Part shown: in pieces, positions 36,834-48,010 of the stretch
Position numbering within the stretch: position 1 is the first letter of the stretch
How the letters are laid out: each line of letters starts with the position of its first letter
The notes under the pieces: model-generated
Told to the model about the DNA's origin: nothing
The model's input: only the letters and a program-made list of their open reading frames with translations
The model's database searches: none
Made by a program: the position numbers and the translations under genes
Source: Xanthostigma xanthostigma
Lineage: Eukaryota; Arthropoda; Insecta; Raphidioptera; Raphidiidae
Direction of reading: 5' to 3'
DNA length: 64,000 bases
NCBI GenBank assembly: GCA_963575645.1
Contig: OY754467.1
Span: forward strand, 35,957,108-36,021,107

Positions 36834-36998
36834 TTAAGGGTGAATTTTCAAAAATCCTTCTTTAGTACACACTCACGTTATATAAGGAGCTCATGTGCAA
36901 AATGTCATTGCTCTAGAGTCTAGACCTACCAGCTTAGGCTTTGCGTTGTCTGCCAGCCTTTACAGGTTTTTTTTAAGAAAAAGTGAATAAAGTACATT

Positions 36999-38797
36999 TT
37001 GTTTGCAACATTTCATCAAAAACTTGAAAATATCAGAAATTTGCTATCCGGCACCCAGAAACAGTTAAGAGGTATTTATAGCGAGTATAACAAGACGACA
37101 GGCTGTTATCTAATTAATTATATTTTTAAAATTGAAACCCCTTCCACAGTCAGGGCTGGACTACCCCACTTTGACTTTTTTGAAATCTGAAAAGAAGTAA
37201 ATTCAAATATGGTTTTTTTTTGAGTGTATAAAAAGAATTCTAAATTAGCGGAAAAAAATAGTTTTTAATAAGAAGAAACATAAGAACACATTTTCTTTAG
37301 ATTTTAGAATAACCATATAATAAGCAATACATTTTTGTTTATTACACACAGTTGTCCAACAGAAAAAAAAACTATCTTGTTTACAAATCTGTTCAAAATA
37401 GACAGTTTGACCGGGTCCTTCTAAAAACCGGGCCCTAGGCATTTGTTTCATTAATTGCCTATGCGATAGTCCGGCCCTGCCTACAGTAATGCAATAATAA
37501 TATGACATATTTTTAGACTTTAGAGAATTACATAATCTAAAGCTGAATGCAGAATAGATATTTGGACTCATGATTGCCTGATACTTCTAAAGCCGAATGT
37601 AGACTATGAAATAAAATGATTAAAGCATCGATACCTCCATAACGATTCTGGAGGCTGAATAACAATTTTTCAAATAATGATAGCCTTTTTACGATCGAAA
37701 AACCATGTTTTCTTATATTTTTTACACGATTCAAGAGTTCAAACGGAAAACACACACAAAGTACGGAAAACAGTGGTCACTCATTTGAGTGAGATCATAT
37801 TCTGATCATCCGACCTCGACTGATGGATCCGAATGTGTATGCATCATTTGGAAATGATCTGAGTGCGACGATAAAAAACAAAATATAAAGCAACAAAATG
37901 TTTTTTTTAAAAAAAAGGTAGGCGACATCATCTGACGCTTAATTGCAAATTTCTACAAAAACCTAAATATCATATTTTTGCTATCCAGCTCCTAGAAGCA
38001 GTTAGGAGCTATTTGTAGCGAATAAAGCAAGACGCCAGACTGTTATCTAATATCTAATAAATTATATTTTTTAAATTTTAACCCCTTCCACAGTCAGGGC
38101 CGGACTAATCCACTTTGGCCTATTTGAAATCTGAAAAATAGTTAAAAAAATGGTTGTCTGTAAAGTCGGTTTACGGACGATAGTTTTACGTGATAACGTA
38201 TGCTCGAATATCATATTTAATAATCACGCACAGGGTCAGGCGGAACGTTAGGAACGTTACACTTTTTCGTGCATGCAGCCGGTGTTTCATCTTTTATATT
38301 GACGTGATTCATTAATTTATAAGACGTTATCACGTCAAAAAGAAACATTTGAATTTACGTTTTTTCAACTATTTTTCAGATTTCAAAAAGGCCAAAGTGG
38401 ATTAGTCCAGCCCTGACTGTGGAAGGGGTTAAAATTTTAAAAATATAATTTATTAGATAACAGTCTGACGTCTTGCTTTATTCGCTACAAATACCTCCTC
38501 ACTGCTTCTGGGAGCTGGATAGCAAAAATCTGATATTACGTTTTTGTAGAAATTTGCAATAAAATTGTTCTTTTTTTTCACTTCTTCTTAAACCCTCTAA
38601 AGGCTGACAGACAACGCACTGCCTAAACCGATGAGTCTAAATGCATGAAATTTTGCACAGGGGTTTCTTATTTAACGTAGCTGTGTACTCGAAAATGATT
38701 TTTGAAAATTCATCCCCTAGGGGGGTTAAATCTACTTGGTTAAAACTCTAACATTGACTGACCATACAACGCACAGTTTAAACCGATGGGTCTAGAA
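36999..38797. repeat. Inverted and direct copies of a CCTTCCACAGTCAGGGC repeat
   Basis: Three copies of a block containing GACTGTTATCTAAT and CCCCTTCCACAGTCAGGGC: 36999-37190 (+), 37945-38146 (+) and 38352-38562 (-). The last two form an inverted pair around REP-A copy 3. They are followed by the reversed Helitron interior (38590-38790). 37190-37945 holds no recognised feature. Confidence 0.65.
38148..38345. mobile_element. REP-A family copy 3, short
   Basis: ATGGTTGTCTGTAAAGTCGG at the left, TTTTACGTGATAACGT, then GTCAGGCGGAACGTTA and ACGTTATCACGTCAAAAA at the right. It sits at the axis of the inverted pair 37945-38562, so the palindrome may be part of this insertion. Confidence 0.7.
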
Positions 38798-39065
38798 CAG
38801 GGATCGACCTGCGACTCGCGAGCCGCATGCGGCTCTTTCGATGTTAAGTTGCGGCTCTCTAGTTCTATACGCCAAAATTAATTATTTTATTATAAAAACC
38901 CTTAAAAATTGTGCAATACATCCACGTTTGAGTGGTTTATTTTAAATCAAATATAGGTATATATGCAAATACTAAAATATTGAAACGACAATTTTTTTTT
39001 AAAACTGGAAAATGTTATAAATTGTCAATTTTGGCTCTTCCGTCTCAAAAGGTTGCTGACCTCTG
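38798..39065. mobile_element. hAT MITE with GTCTAGAA target duplication
   Basis: A perfect 8-bp duplication GTCTAGAA flanks it (38790-38797, 39066-39073). Ends CAGGGATCGACCT and, reversed, CAGAGGTCAGCAACCT. The interior has GCCGCATGCGGCTC. It is inserted in the Helitron-derived repeat (conserved GTCTAGA of each unit). Confidence 0.92.
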
Positions 39066-39109
39066 GTCTAGAAGCATGCAGTTTTGCACAGAAGTCCCCT
39101 ATAGGCGTA

Positions 39110-39263
39110 AGTGAGCACTCAGAAAAGATTTTTGAAAATTTATCTCCTTAGAGAGCTAATCTACTTTAACACTGACTTACTGACGGACAACGCACAGCCA
39201 CTACTGTTGTTGCTATTGTTTCATCTCAATCGCGGGCGAAGCCGCGGGGGTAACAACAGCTAG
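39110..39263 (+). mobile_element. Helitron-like 3' end, right, facing outward
   Basis: Ends GAAGCCGCGGGGGTAACAAC then AGCTAG followed by T, as expected for a Helitron 3' terminus with its GC-rich hairpin region. Mirror image of 34629-34760. Confidence 0.7.
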
Positions 39264-40477
39264 TTCTCTATAAGTCTACCGAATTTGAATCGGTTCCGAG
39301 TGATTTTCCAAAATTGTCCAAAAAGAAACCTACGACGGAAAATTTTCTCGTTTTTAGTCGATTTTTGACATTTTCCAATAACTCGCTTTTTAGGTCCATA
39401 TGCGGCTTATACTACAGGGAATGACGCATTCCAAATAAAAAAATGTGGCTATTTGAAGTGTGTTTAAACATTTTAAACACCGATGCGACATTTGAACGTC
39501 TCTATCTCCGAAACGGTATTAGATACAGACCTCCGGGTGCGCTCATTGAATTCAGCGCGTCGTTTTCTATCAATACACCGAATATGAAATGTATCCGATG
39601 CGTATTACAGATTTTCCAGAAAAGCCCTTCGAATGGGTCTCTCTCCGACAGTGTTGCCAGATGACAAATTGAAAAATCTGTTAAGTAAGGTCTAAAAATC
39701 TGTACAAAATCTGTATCGAAATTTTATGCAAAATTCTGTATAAAATCTGTAAAAATGCTTAATTATAAAAAGAAAAACATCTGAATCTGATAAAATAAAA
39801 TCAGCGAAATAACGAGCTTGGGTTATAAAAAAAACAGTTTTTGTATCAAATTTATATTTCTTAATTTTTATAAATGTCTTTATTAATTTTTATACATCGA
39901 AGCATTCGATGTATATTTAAATTCGGTCCAAAAATCCCGTATGTGTAAAAATCTTTGTCGTACCATATCTCGAGTAAATGAAATTTGTTTTCGATAAAAT
40001 TTTAAACACGTGTGTGTTTCCATTTGGTCAGGGTCTGTATTCATTTTCATTTATGTAACTTAAAAAATAGTGCCCTTTTGGCCATAACACGTCAAACAAA
40101 CGTCCATAACTTCTATGCGTTGCGAGCTACAAAAAAAAGTTATCGAAGGAGATTTGTGCATCGGTTCATTATCTTTCCGACTGGCATAAAAAATGTATTG
40201 TTATCTGTCTGCGTCTGACTGTAATAAATTAATTTCTGCTGGCTTGCCTGAAAATAATTTTTTGGATTATTGCCATATCTTTTTTAATAACTTTCCAATT
40301 ATCACCAAATTTGTTCTAAACTTTAAGAATTCGATTTTTGTCTGTAAATAACATAATTTTCAGTGTTGTAAATACTTTAAAAATACTTTTTTTGCATAAT
40401 TTTGAATAATTCTATATTTTGAACTATTGTCAACTGTTTTTCCCGAGGGGTGAACTTCTGAGCTCAGATTCATTTAA

Positions 40478-40715
40478 GTAAAGTTAAATCTCGTTTATAC
40501 AGTTCTAGATGATACAAATGTCCGGATAATCAGAATCAGATTTGTAGACATTTTTGGTAATTTAATGTTTATGTTCAAACGGTAAGTTTGCTTAGTTAAA
40601 GATTTTCTTTTGCTTATTACCCGGATTTTCGATTGTCTGGATCATAGATATATGGTAGGGATATTATTATACTATATGGTCTCCGTTAGTCCGAATAAAC
40701 GAGGCTTTACTTTAT
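40478..40715. mobile_element. Degenerate pogo-like MITE
   Basis: The left AGTAAAGTTAAATCTCGTTTAT and right (reversed) AGTAAAGCCTCGTTTATTCG ends match imperfectly, with TCCGGATAATC/CCGGATTTTCG inside. Old copy within the hAT element. Confidence 0.45.
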
Positions 40716-42012
40716 TTTAAATAGACAATGAATAAAGAACATATTATTGACTTAAAGTACTTACAAAATGTCAAAGTGAGAAATTAATATTATAATAATT
40801 GTAGGTTATCGTTAAAAACCTTAGAATGTTAAACCCATGGACATATATAGGTATTCCTATGTCCATGGTTAAACCACTAATATTTACACCAGTCACCAAC
40901 TTCAAATCTTTATGTCTGGTGGTGACACTTACACGAATAACTTCATGTTTATTATGGATGATTCGAGCATTTTTTTGACAGATAGGTATACTCAGGCGAA
41001 ATGTGCTCAGTTATTGAAAATTTTTAATAAAATGCCAGCAACACGCAAGAAAACAAATACTATAGTGAAAACGAAAGCGAAAGTTAATGAAGTAAGTTTT
41101 ATGTGAACTAAATGTACTGAACCTATAAGCTAACCTATAAAAATATTTTGAAGGAAATTTTTTCATTTTATTTCAGTATATGAAGCTGTCAAGGAGCCTA
41201 CGAAACCTCTTCTGAAGGGTGATGAATATTTCCAAAGTGAATTATTAATATGTGAATAATTCGAGTATCCATTACACAGTTTTTGATTACTGGAGACAAT
41301 TTGAAGAAATGGTTTCCCTATATACTCCGAAGACAATTACATCATATTTTGGAAACCATATTATATCAATAATAAAACAATTTACTCTGACTGCTATTTT
41401 TAACGATTTGGCTTTTAAACATACTGTCAAAGGATGTCTCCAACGTTCGAAAGAAAGCATTATTATGTCAATTCGTAGTGTATTGTTAAATACTGTGTGA
41501 GTGTTTATACTTTATAAAGATTATTTGTTCTAATTTGTGTTTTTAACAGATATGTTTATTACATTATCATTTTATATTTAGAAACAAGCTTCCCGTACAA
41601 AATCCATTACTTTTTGCGTTATATTTTATTAAAGTACTATAATTATAATAATTACAAGTTAATTTAATATTTTCTTGATTGTGTTTTGTATTATTTATCT
41701 TAAATTATATTGAAGTTACATTTTTGTATTTGTTGACAAACGTTTGTACCAACTTTTCTCAATTCAAGATTTCAAATATTTGGCACTCCGTGTAGCAAGT
41801 ACTTTGATACACCAAATGTCAAACTCAGTTGACTCAAACGTTCTGTCCTACATTCGATCGAACGTTCGGGTCGACGTTCATAGCATGATACTCGTGTCTA
41901 TCGTAGCTCTGTATTATCGGTTAAAATGCTGCATTGAAATATCTATCGTAGCTCTGTTATCGGTTAAAATGTTGCATTGAATTTTCACTTTCTAAACAAC
42001 GGTTCTTTTTTA

Positions 42013-42770
42013 ATTCATTGCAACCTATGCTCCAATGCAAAGTTACATACAGATAAAAAATAAAAATTTGTTTGGAAATTATTGTATTATATACATATAT
42101 TGTCTAGGTAATAGCTGGTTAGTACATGTACCTATGTGTTATTTACTTCGTACATTGTGTTTGAATATTTTTTTGAAAAATTGTATAATTTATGCTTTAA
42201 TTTAAAAAAAATGCCCCGTTTTATAGAAAGTGATAATTCAATGCAGCATTTTAATCGATAATATCGAGCTACGATAGACACAAGTATCACACGAATGTCT
42301 GTCGTATGTCGGTATTATCGGTTAAAATTCTACATTGAATTATCACATTCTCAAAAACGGTTTGTGATAATTCAATGTAGAATTTTAACCGATAATACCG
42401 ACATACGACAGACATTCGTGTGATACTTGTGTCTATCGTAGCTCGATATTATCGATTAAAATGCTGCATTGAATTATCACTTTCTATAAAACGGGGCATT
42501 TTTTTTTAATTCATAGCAACCTATGCTCCAATGCAAAGTTACATTAAAAAACAAAAATTTGTTTGGAATTGAATTTTAAACAAAAAATGCAAAGCAGCTC
42601 CCATTCTGATCGGCTCGGTTTGGAGGTATTGAGGCATGAATGTTCTGAATTTATCAAAAACTGAATAAGTTTAGAAAACTTTATGCGTTGGTGTCTTCAA
42701 AACAAAGGCCGAACAGAACGGAAATTGTTACGCATTTTTTGTTTAAATTCAATTCCAAAGACAAATTTTC
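42013..42770. repeat. 300-bp palindrome between direct repeats
   Basis: 42203-42349 and 42363-42508 are near-perfect inverted arms (AAATGCCCCGTTTTATAG at the tips; CTACGATAGACACAAG and GTCTGTCGTATGTCGG within). The palindrome is bordered by direct copies of CAACCTATGCTCCAATGC (about 42023 and 42518). Part of the arm recurs at 41886-41990. A second inverted pair (AATTGAATTTTAAACAAAAA) spans 42560-42770. Confidence 0.8.
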
Positions 42771-43046
42771 ATTCTTCGTTTCATTGTGTAACCCTTCCAG
42801 GCCCAAATTAGATTTATTTAATAATATAAACCTCTATTTAGATTATCGTACCAAAAATACATAAAATTAACATATTTAACTGATTTTATAAAATTTCATA
42901 AACAGAATATTTGAAAAAAAAAAACCTGGTTTTTACATGTAACCACCGGGAAACAAAAAAGTATATTGAAATTTTATTTATTGTTATTATAGAGGTGTCG
43001 ACAGCTTAGGTCATTATTACAACAATTAATAACAAATCACAAAACA

Positions 43047-43156
43047 TCCATGAGCGGATGTGAGATTCTAACCCACGACAGTCTAATCCAGAGATTAGCC
43101 TATACTGGCCTCTGGATCAGATTGTCGTGGGTTCGAATCGCACCTCCGCTCATGGC
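43047..43156 (+). repeat. tRNA-like inverted repeat
   Basis: Two 46-bp arms (43050-43095 and 43111-43156) match in inverted orientation at roughly 41 of 46 bases. The right arm reads GTCGTGGGTTCGAATCGCAC then CTCCGCTCA, which looks like a tRNA T-arm (B-box GGTTCGAATC) and acceptor 3' strand. The left arm is the mutated mirror copy. Probably a tRNA or tRNA-derived SINE piece, not a working tRNA. Confidence 0.6.
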
Positions 43157-43308
43157 CTCGGATTCAATATCTGTAATATGTGACACTAATTCTTGAGGAA
43201 ATAAACATGAAAATAAATCAAAAAGGCTACTAGCGTCAACAGAAATGTTTTTGGGTCAGATGATTTAGTGAATAAATTTATATTATTGTTATTCATATTT
43301 TCTGTGTA

Positions 43309-43596
43309 TCATCTAACATTCTCAACGTCAAATGGTAAATTTCTCCGAATTTCCGCGAGAGAAAGCTCATATTCATTACTAAATTCATCCGTAACGTTTT
43401 CATTTTCGACATTTTCATTTACTTCTGGTACATGCTCTTCAATTTCATCGTCTGGCTCATGTAAGACTTGAATTTCATTGGTAATATCTTGAAAAATGGC
43501 ATTCAAATTTTCTTCACCTTCATCATCTGTGTCCACAATTGACTCTTGGTCAGAAAGAATATTTCCAAGAAGTATTTCAATCTCGTCTGAATTCAT
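43309..43596 (-). pseudogene. Possible piggyBac-like transposase N-terminal fragment
   Basis: An ORF with ATG at about 43596 begins MNSDEIEILLGNILSDQE and is strongly acidic (DTDDEGEEN, EPDDEIEEHVPE), like the N-terminus of piggyBac-family transposases. The catalytic DDD core is absent. The assignment rests on composition and is weak. It is inside the hAT element. Confidence 0.35.
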
Positions 43597-45543
43597 ATTT
43601 TCTAATTTGTGATAGCTCCATAGCTTTTTTCTTGAAATTTTAACACTATAAGTACCACTGGTTTTGCCGCGAAACCACACATTCAAATTTCAAAAATCTT
43701 CACTTTATAAAAACAAATTCATGAAACAAAATAATCACACATGACTATCTAATAATAAATTTTCATTAAATTTACTTACCAGCCATTATAATCCACTAAT
43801 TGTTAATATTTATCAATAATAATGACAATTTGATCAAAATGCCACTGTTTTATTTACAAAACTGAGTAGTACAGATTTCTATATCGAAACTAAATCGTAC
43901 ACTTTCATTTCAATTAACTCTTAAGCTACGGATCAAGAGATGGCGCTTCCAGCTACCTACTGTTACGGTGGTTTTGGTTATAGCCACTGCAACGCATTAA
44001 ATAAATTTTATAAAAGGTGGTTTCATCGTGAAACCACTAGAGACAAAAAAGGTAAATTACTTTACTCGTTACTTTTCATACAATCGAGTACTAGCATGAA
44101 ACATCGCATCAAGTCGCGTACGGTATGACTTTTTCATAATTTGTAAAAAAAACTACCTAAAAAAATGCTTTAACTAAAGTAATCGAAACTTTCAACTCGA
44201 CTGATAACTTTCACTCGAGTTGCCGAGACTAAATAGTGAACTCGAGTGCCGTAATAAAATACCCGAGTGATTCGGGTCACAAAATTCTACTCGAGTCGCA
44301 TCTCTAATGCGTAAGAATAATATCATACAATCACACTGCAATAAAGTCTATATAATTAAAGCAAACATAAATATGGAAAATTATCTATTGACATTAAAAA
44401 TAAGATAGTGATAAAAAAATATGAAACAACATAAAACATTCTTTAGTAAAAAAATGAAATTTAACATTTGAGGATATTTTATTTATGGAAGAAATCTTTG
44501 GTTCATATTAAAAAATAAAACTTTTTCCCCTAGAAGTCTCTCTATTCTTCATGGTAGCATACTGAAAAAAAACATTTAGTCATTTTCACAATGCTGAGAT
44601 GTATTTTGCCAAGGGCTACTGTCCCTTTACATATAACTAATAAAAAAACTGACATAGGTACTGTAAACATATCGTTTGAATTGTTTTACCAACTATGATT
44701 TGAGTACCCAATTTCAAAACCATCGCCGTGCTATTGGATACACAACAATTTTATAGTCTCTAATTTCTATATATTGAGAAGATGCTTTAGCATCTTGTTT
44801 TAATCATACTATTGTCGACTAAGAGTTTGTAGCAAGGTTTATTGTTAAGTAACTGCTTTGTTAACAGCAAACCCTCTATTGTGCTTGTAGATAAAGAATT
44901 TCTAGTTTTTGTTTTGATCAAATTAATTGATGAGAAAATTCTTTCTACTGTAGCAGTAGAGTGAGGAAGGCTTAATATAGCAGATAGCCATTCTTTAAGT
45001 TTTGGATATAGCAAAGTCCCATCTGTGTCTTCCGCGCAGAAAACTTGGTACCAAAATTTTTCAGGATCTTCTTCATCTGTTTCCAGAAGACTGTTGTTAA
45101 ATTTCAAATGACGCCACTCATTGTCCAAAATTTGTAAATCTGCCTGCCCGATAATGCCAGGTAAACCTCGTGCGATATCATTCAATGATACGACGCTGCG
45201 GCATACCATTTAAAAATCTGTATAAAAGTAGAATAAACTCTGGTATCTGTGACGATCGCTCAAAATCTGTATAAATACAGATAAATCTGTATATATGGCA
45301 GCACTGCTCTCCGAAACGGTAAGTACTTTATGGATTACCAGTGATTTGGTTAAAAAATGTTCTACAATTTAAAAACTGTAAGTTCTTACTACCATCTAGT
45401 GCTTAGAAAGGGTAACTACCACCATAACAGTATTTGATTAGAAGTTGATAAATCAGAACTTTTGAACGCTTTAAGTATTGATTATGCATTGATTGTTTGA
45501 AAAATTGACAAACTTTAGTCATCGAGAGTCCAGTAGCTAAAAA

Positions 45544-47762
45544 ATGACTGAAACTTTACGTTCTCTAGCTATTCAATTAGCAAATTCTCAAAATAAAGAT
45601 ATGCTTACAACTCATGAGCGTGCCTTGTTGATATTTGGTAATAGTAAAACTGTAAGTTTAAACTTAATAGACATAATGAATAAATAAATATTTATTGTTA
45701 AATTTCCGTTAGGGAAAATCATCTGTTGTAGCTAGCTGGCTTGGACGAAATAAACCCACTAATACGAAGTATGTCCCCGGTTTGGAATATTGTTGGTGTA
45801 GGAAGAGCAATGGTTTATGTCACATCTGGGATTTTCCAGAAACAAATTCAGCAACCGTAAATTTAATGAAAGCCATACTCAGACCGAATCGACATCTAAA
45901 AGTAACAGCCGTTATCGTGCTAGATTCAGTGCAACCAAACCGATTATGGAAAACACTAACAGAAACTCTTTCAGCCTTAAATCGTCACGATTCAGTGTCA
46001 CTCATTATAGTCGCGGGGCGATATGATTTATTTCAAAACTTAGGCAAGTACGAGTTAGACTCTATAATCTGTATTAGTCCAAAAGCTTTTGGGCAGGTAC
46101 TTGAGGCAGTGTGAAAATTTGTGTAACACTTCTTTTGTGTCTGAACACAAAATCGAAGACCTGGCTGAAGGGTAGTGGGGCCTAGCCAAGCTGTAAATTT
46201 TTAACTTTGCGAAAAAAATCTTCGAGGCATTTATAAATTTTAATACCTTCAAATTTAGTGTTTAATAAAATAAAAAATAAATAATCCAGATCATTTAGTC
46301 GCGTCTAAATGTTTACCAGACGGTATTAAAACTGTCTATTATATATGAGTGCGTGTAAGACGCCATGGGTAGATTGGAGTGAGGGAGAAAGTATACGGCC
46401 TGAGTTGAAGTGTGCTTGCACCCACGTATAATTGACTGCCTGGCATTTAGACCTGACTATAAACAGCTTGTGGTAATACCTTTACGGATTTTTTGACTGT
46501 CTGCTGAAATGGCATCATTTGAAAGTGAGTGCAAAAAAAAATTGGTTGTTTGTAAAGTCGGTTTACGGACGATAGTTTTACGTGATAACGTCAAGCCGGG
46601 TACTCATTAGCGAGCCGTAAGCGTAACAAGTGTGATACAGTAACGAGGTTTTAGTGTGTACGCGTGTTACAGTTTAGGCTCACGACGTCGCCGGAACGCT
46701 TTCACCGAGCGTACTCATTTTGCGAGCTGTAACTGTAACCAAACAGATACAGTAACGAAGTTCTAGTGTGTACGAGAAGGCCAGTGGCCTGACAAGCCGG
46801 ATTTATCCGCAGTTTCCTCTGACCATTCACTCATGACTATAAACTCGAATATTCTATTGTTGATACAACAAACAACCTCTCCTCTCCCTTTGATTCGCGG
46901 CAAAAACCGACAATCGTCGGCTCGCTGCAAGCGGCACGCGTACCGCTCGCAGCAGGTTTACGAACCACATACACACTATGTTTTTGGTAACAGTAACGGT
47001 TACAGTTACGTGCAACGTTACGGGTTCAGAAATGAGTACGTTGTAAACGTCGGTTCGCTGCAAGCGGCACGCGTACCGCTCGAAGCAGGCTTGTGAACTA
47101 CGTACACACCATGTTTTTTGGTTAAAGTACATGCAACGGTTACAGTTACGGCTCGCTAATGAGTACCCGGCTTTAAAGAAACGTTGATGAACTCTCTGAC
47201 GTCACGCGAGAAGAGAAAGAAATGCGTACAAGCCGACGCTTGGGCCAATCGTGCCTCTCTATCGCTTATACCGCGCTCTCGCTTGCACGCTCAGGCTCAG
47301 GCGGAACGTGACACTTTTTCGTGCGTGCAGCCGGTGTTTCATCAATTTATAAGACGTTATCACGTCAAAAAACCGTTATTTTTTATACCTAGGGCTATTT
47401 TATTTTTTGAAATATCTGGATATTAGCTATTGCCCAGTATGACAAATATTATCATTGCATTTCTTCCAGATCCAGAAATCAAGAAATACGTCAGCCGATA
47501 TTTACGCTCAGTTGCTCTGATCTACAAAGCTTCGTTATTATCGTACAGTAGTGAAATGTCAGCCTTAACAAGAAGACTGAATGAAACAATCACTTCCTAT
47601 GTGTGGGGAGTGCCTATTTCTCAAAACAATATTGCAAGAGATCACCTCGTGCCTTTGTATATTCCGGTCAAAAATGATTCTTGGGAGAATATCGGTGCAA
47701 CTGAAACAACTATTGAGAAAATTACTCAAGCGTTTCAAATGCAAATTAAAAATATAACATGA
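45544..47762 (+). CDS. DYNC2LI1: Cytoplasmic dynein 2 light intermediate chain 1
   Basis: Subunit of the dynein-2 motor that drives retrograde intraflagellar transport in cilia. Exons 45544-45651, 45713-46043, 47470-47762; phases 0 and 1; 243 aa, shorter than the roughly 350 aa of human. Walker A is GNSKTGKSS, split by intron 1. It continues LEYCWCRKSNG and HIWDFPE (the family's switch region), then VIVLDSVQPNRLWKTL, then VAGRYDLFQNL joined to DPEIKKYVSRYLRSVALIY. The C-terminal extension of vertebrates is missing. Intron 2 begins AG|GCAAGT and ends TTCCAG, a GC-AG intron of 1426 bp that carries REP-A copy 4. In insects this gene is expected to matter in ciliated sensory neurons. Confidence 0.88.
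46540..47375. mobile_element. REP-A family copy 4, with nested element
   Basis: Left AATTGGTTGTTTGTAAAGTC...ACGTGATAACGT; right GACGTCACGCGAGAAGAG, CAAGCCGACGCTTGGGCC, ACGTTATCACGTCAAAAAA. The two parts are split by the element at 46593-47173. Located wholly in the GC-AG intron. Confidence 0.8.
46593..47173. mobile_element. 581-bp MITE with AAGCCGGGTACTCATTAGCG ends
   Basis: The termini AAGCCGGGTACTCATTAGCG plus AGCCGTAA mirror the right end exactly over about 28 bp. Inside, a block with TCGCTGCAAGCGGCACGCGT is tandemly duplicated (about 46920 and 47047). High GC for the region. No ORF of a transposase; target duplication unclear. Confidence 0.8.
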
Positions 47763-48010
47763 ATTATTATAAACAAGATTATGTGAAACTGATATTTATC
47801 GATATATAAATATGAATTATTTCGAAATAATTACTTATTATTTATTTTAATAATGCTACAAATATTGTTTTATGTTCCACATCTGTGTATAACAATGTTG
47901 AAAAAATATCTTACGCTAGTCTTAAGCCGGGGCTTCGCTGGCGTTATACATATATTAGCACTCATTTATTAACTTCACTTATGTGTATGTATTAAATTAT
48001 TTAAATAGTC

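Larger units (their letters stand above)
39649..45306 (-). mobile_element. hAT transposon, 5.66 kb, with 8-bp target duplication
   Basis: A perfect duplication CTCTCCGA flanks it (39641-39648, 45307-45314). Ends CAGTGTTGCCA and, reversed, CAGTGCTGCCA; multiple TAAAATCTGTA repeats lie inside both ends (subterminal). A 140-codon minus ORF (44787-45209) is the hATC dimerisation domain: LYPKLKEWLSAILSLPHS, ATVERIFSSINLIKTKTRN, STIEGLLLTKQ. The N-terminal DNA-binding and DDE parts are absent, and the C-terminal fragment lies only about 100 bp from the end it should face away from, so the element is internally deleted and rearranged. It holds several other insertions. Confidence 0.9.
33850..45340. 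repeat. Inverted composite repeat region (nested transposons)
   Basis: The left arm (33850-34760) carries at least three related blocks with GAATTCA...GAGCGCACCC and CGTTTCGGAGATAA, then a Helitron-like 3' end. The right arm (39110-39648, continuing at 45307-45340 beyond a hAT insertion) is its reverse complement: Helitron-like end, ACCGAATTTGAATCGGTTCC, TCCGAAACGGTATTAGATAC. The enclosed part contains the 155-bp array and several MITEs, listed separately. Confidence 0.75.
46044..47469 (+). other. GC-AG intron of DYNC2LI1
   Basis: The donor is GCAAGT after AG, the standard context for the minority GC class. Only this donor keeps the frame and rebuilds the conserved F-Q-N-L/D-P-E-I-K-K junction seen in the family. 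Reading through gives a stop after about 23 codons. Confidence 0.8.

Noticed and set aside
36596-36865. 89-codon ORF at the right end of the 36130 MITE
   Set aside because: Runs through the element's terminal repeat into the array; chance frame.
45817-46026. Second frame overlapping DYNC2LI1 exon 2
   Set aside because: Out-of-frame shadow.
46044-46114. DYNC2LI1 exon 2 continuing to a stop at 46114
   Set aside because: The peptide after QNL loses the family match, while the GC donor restores it with exon 3.
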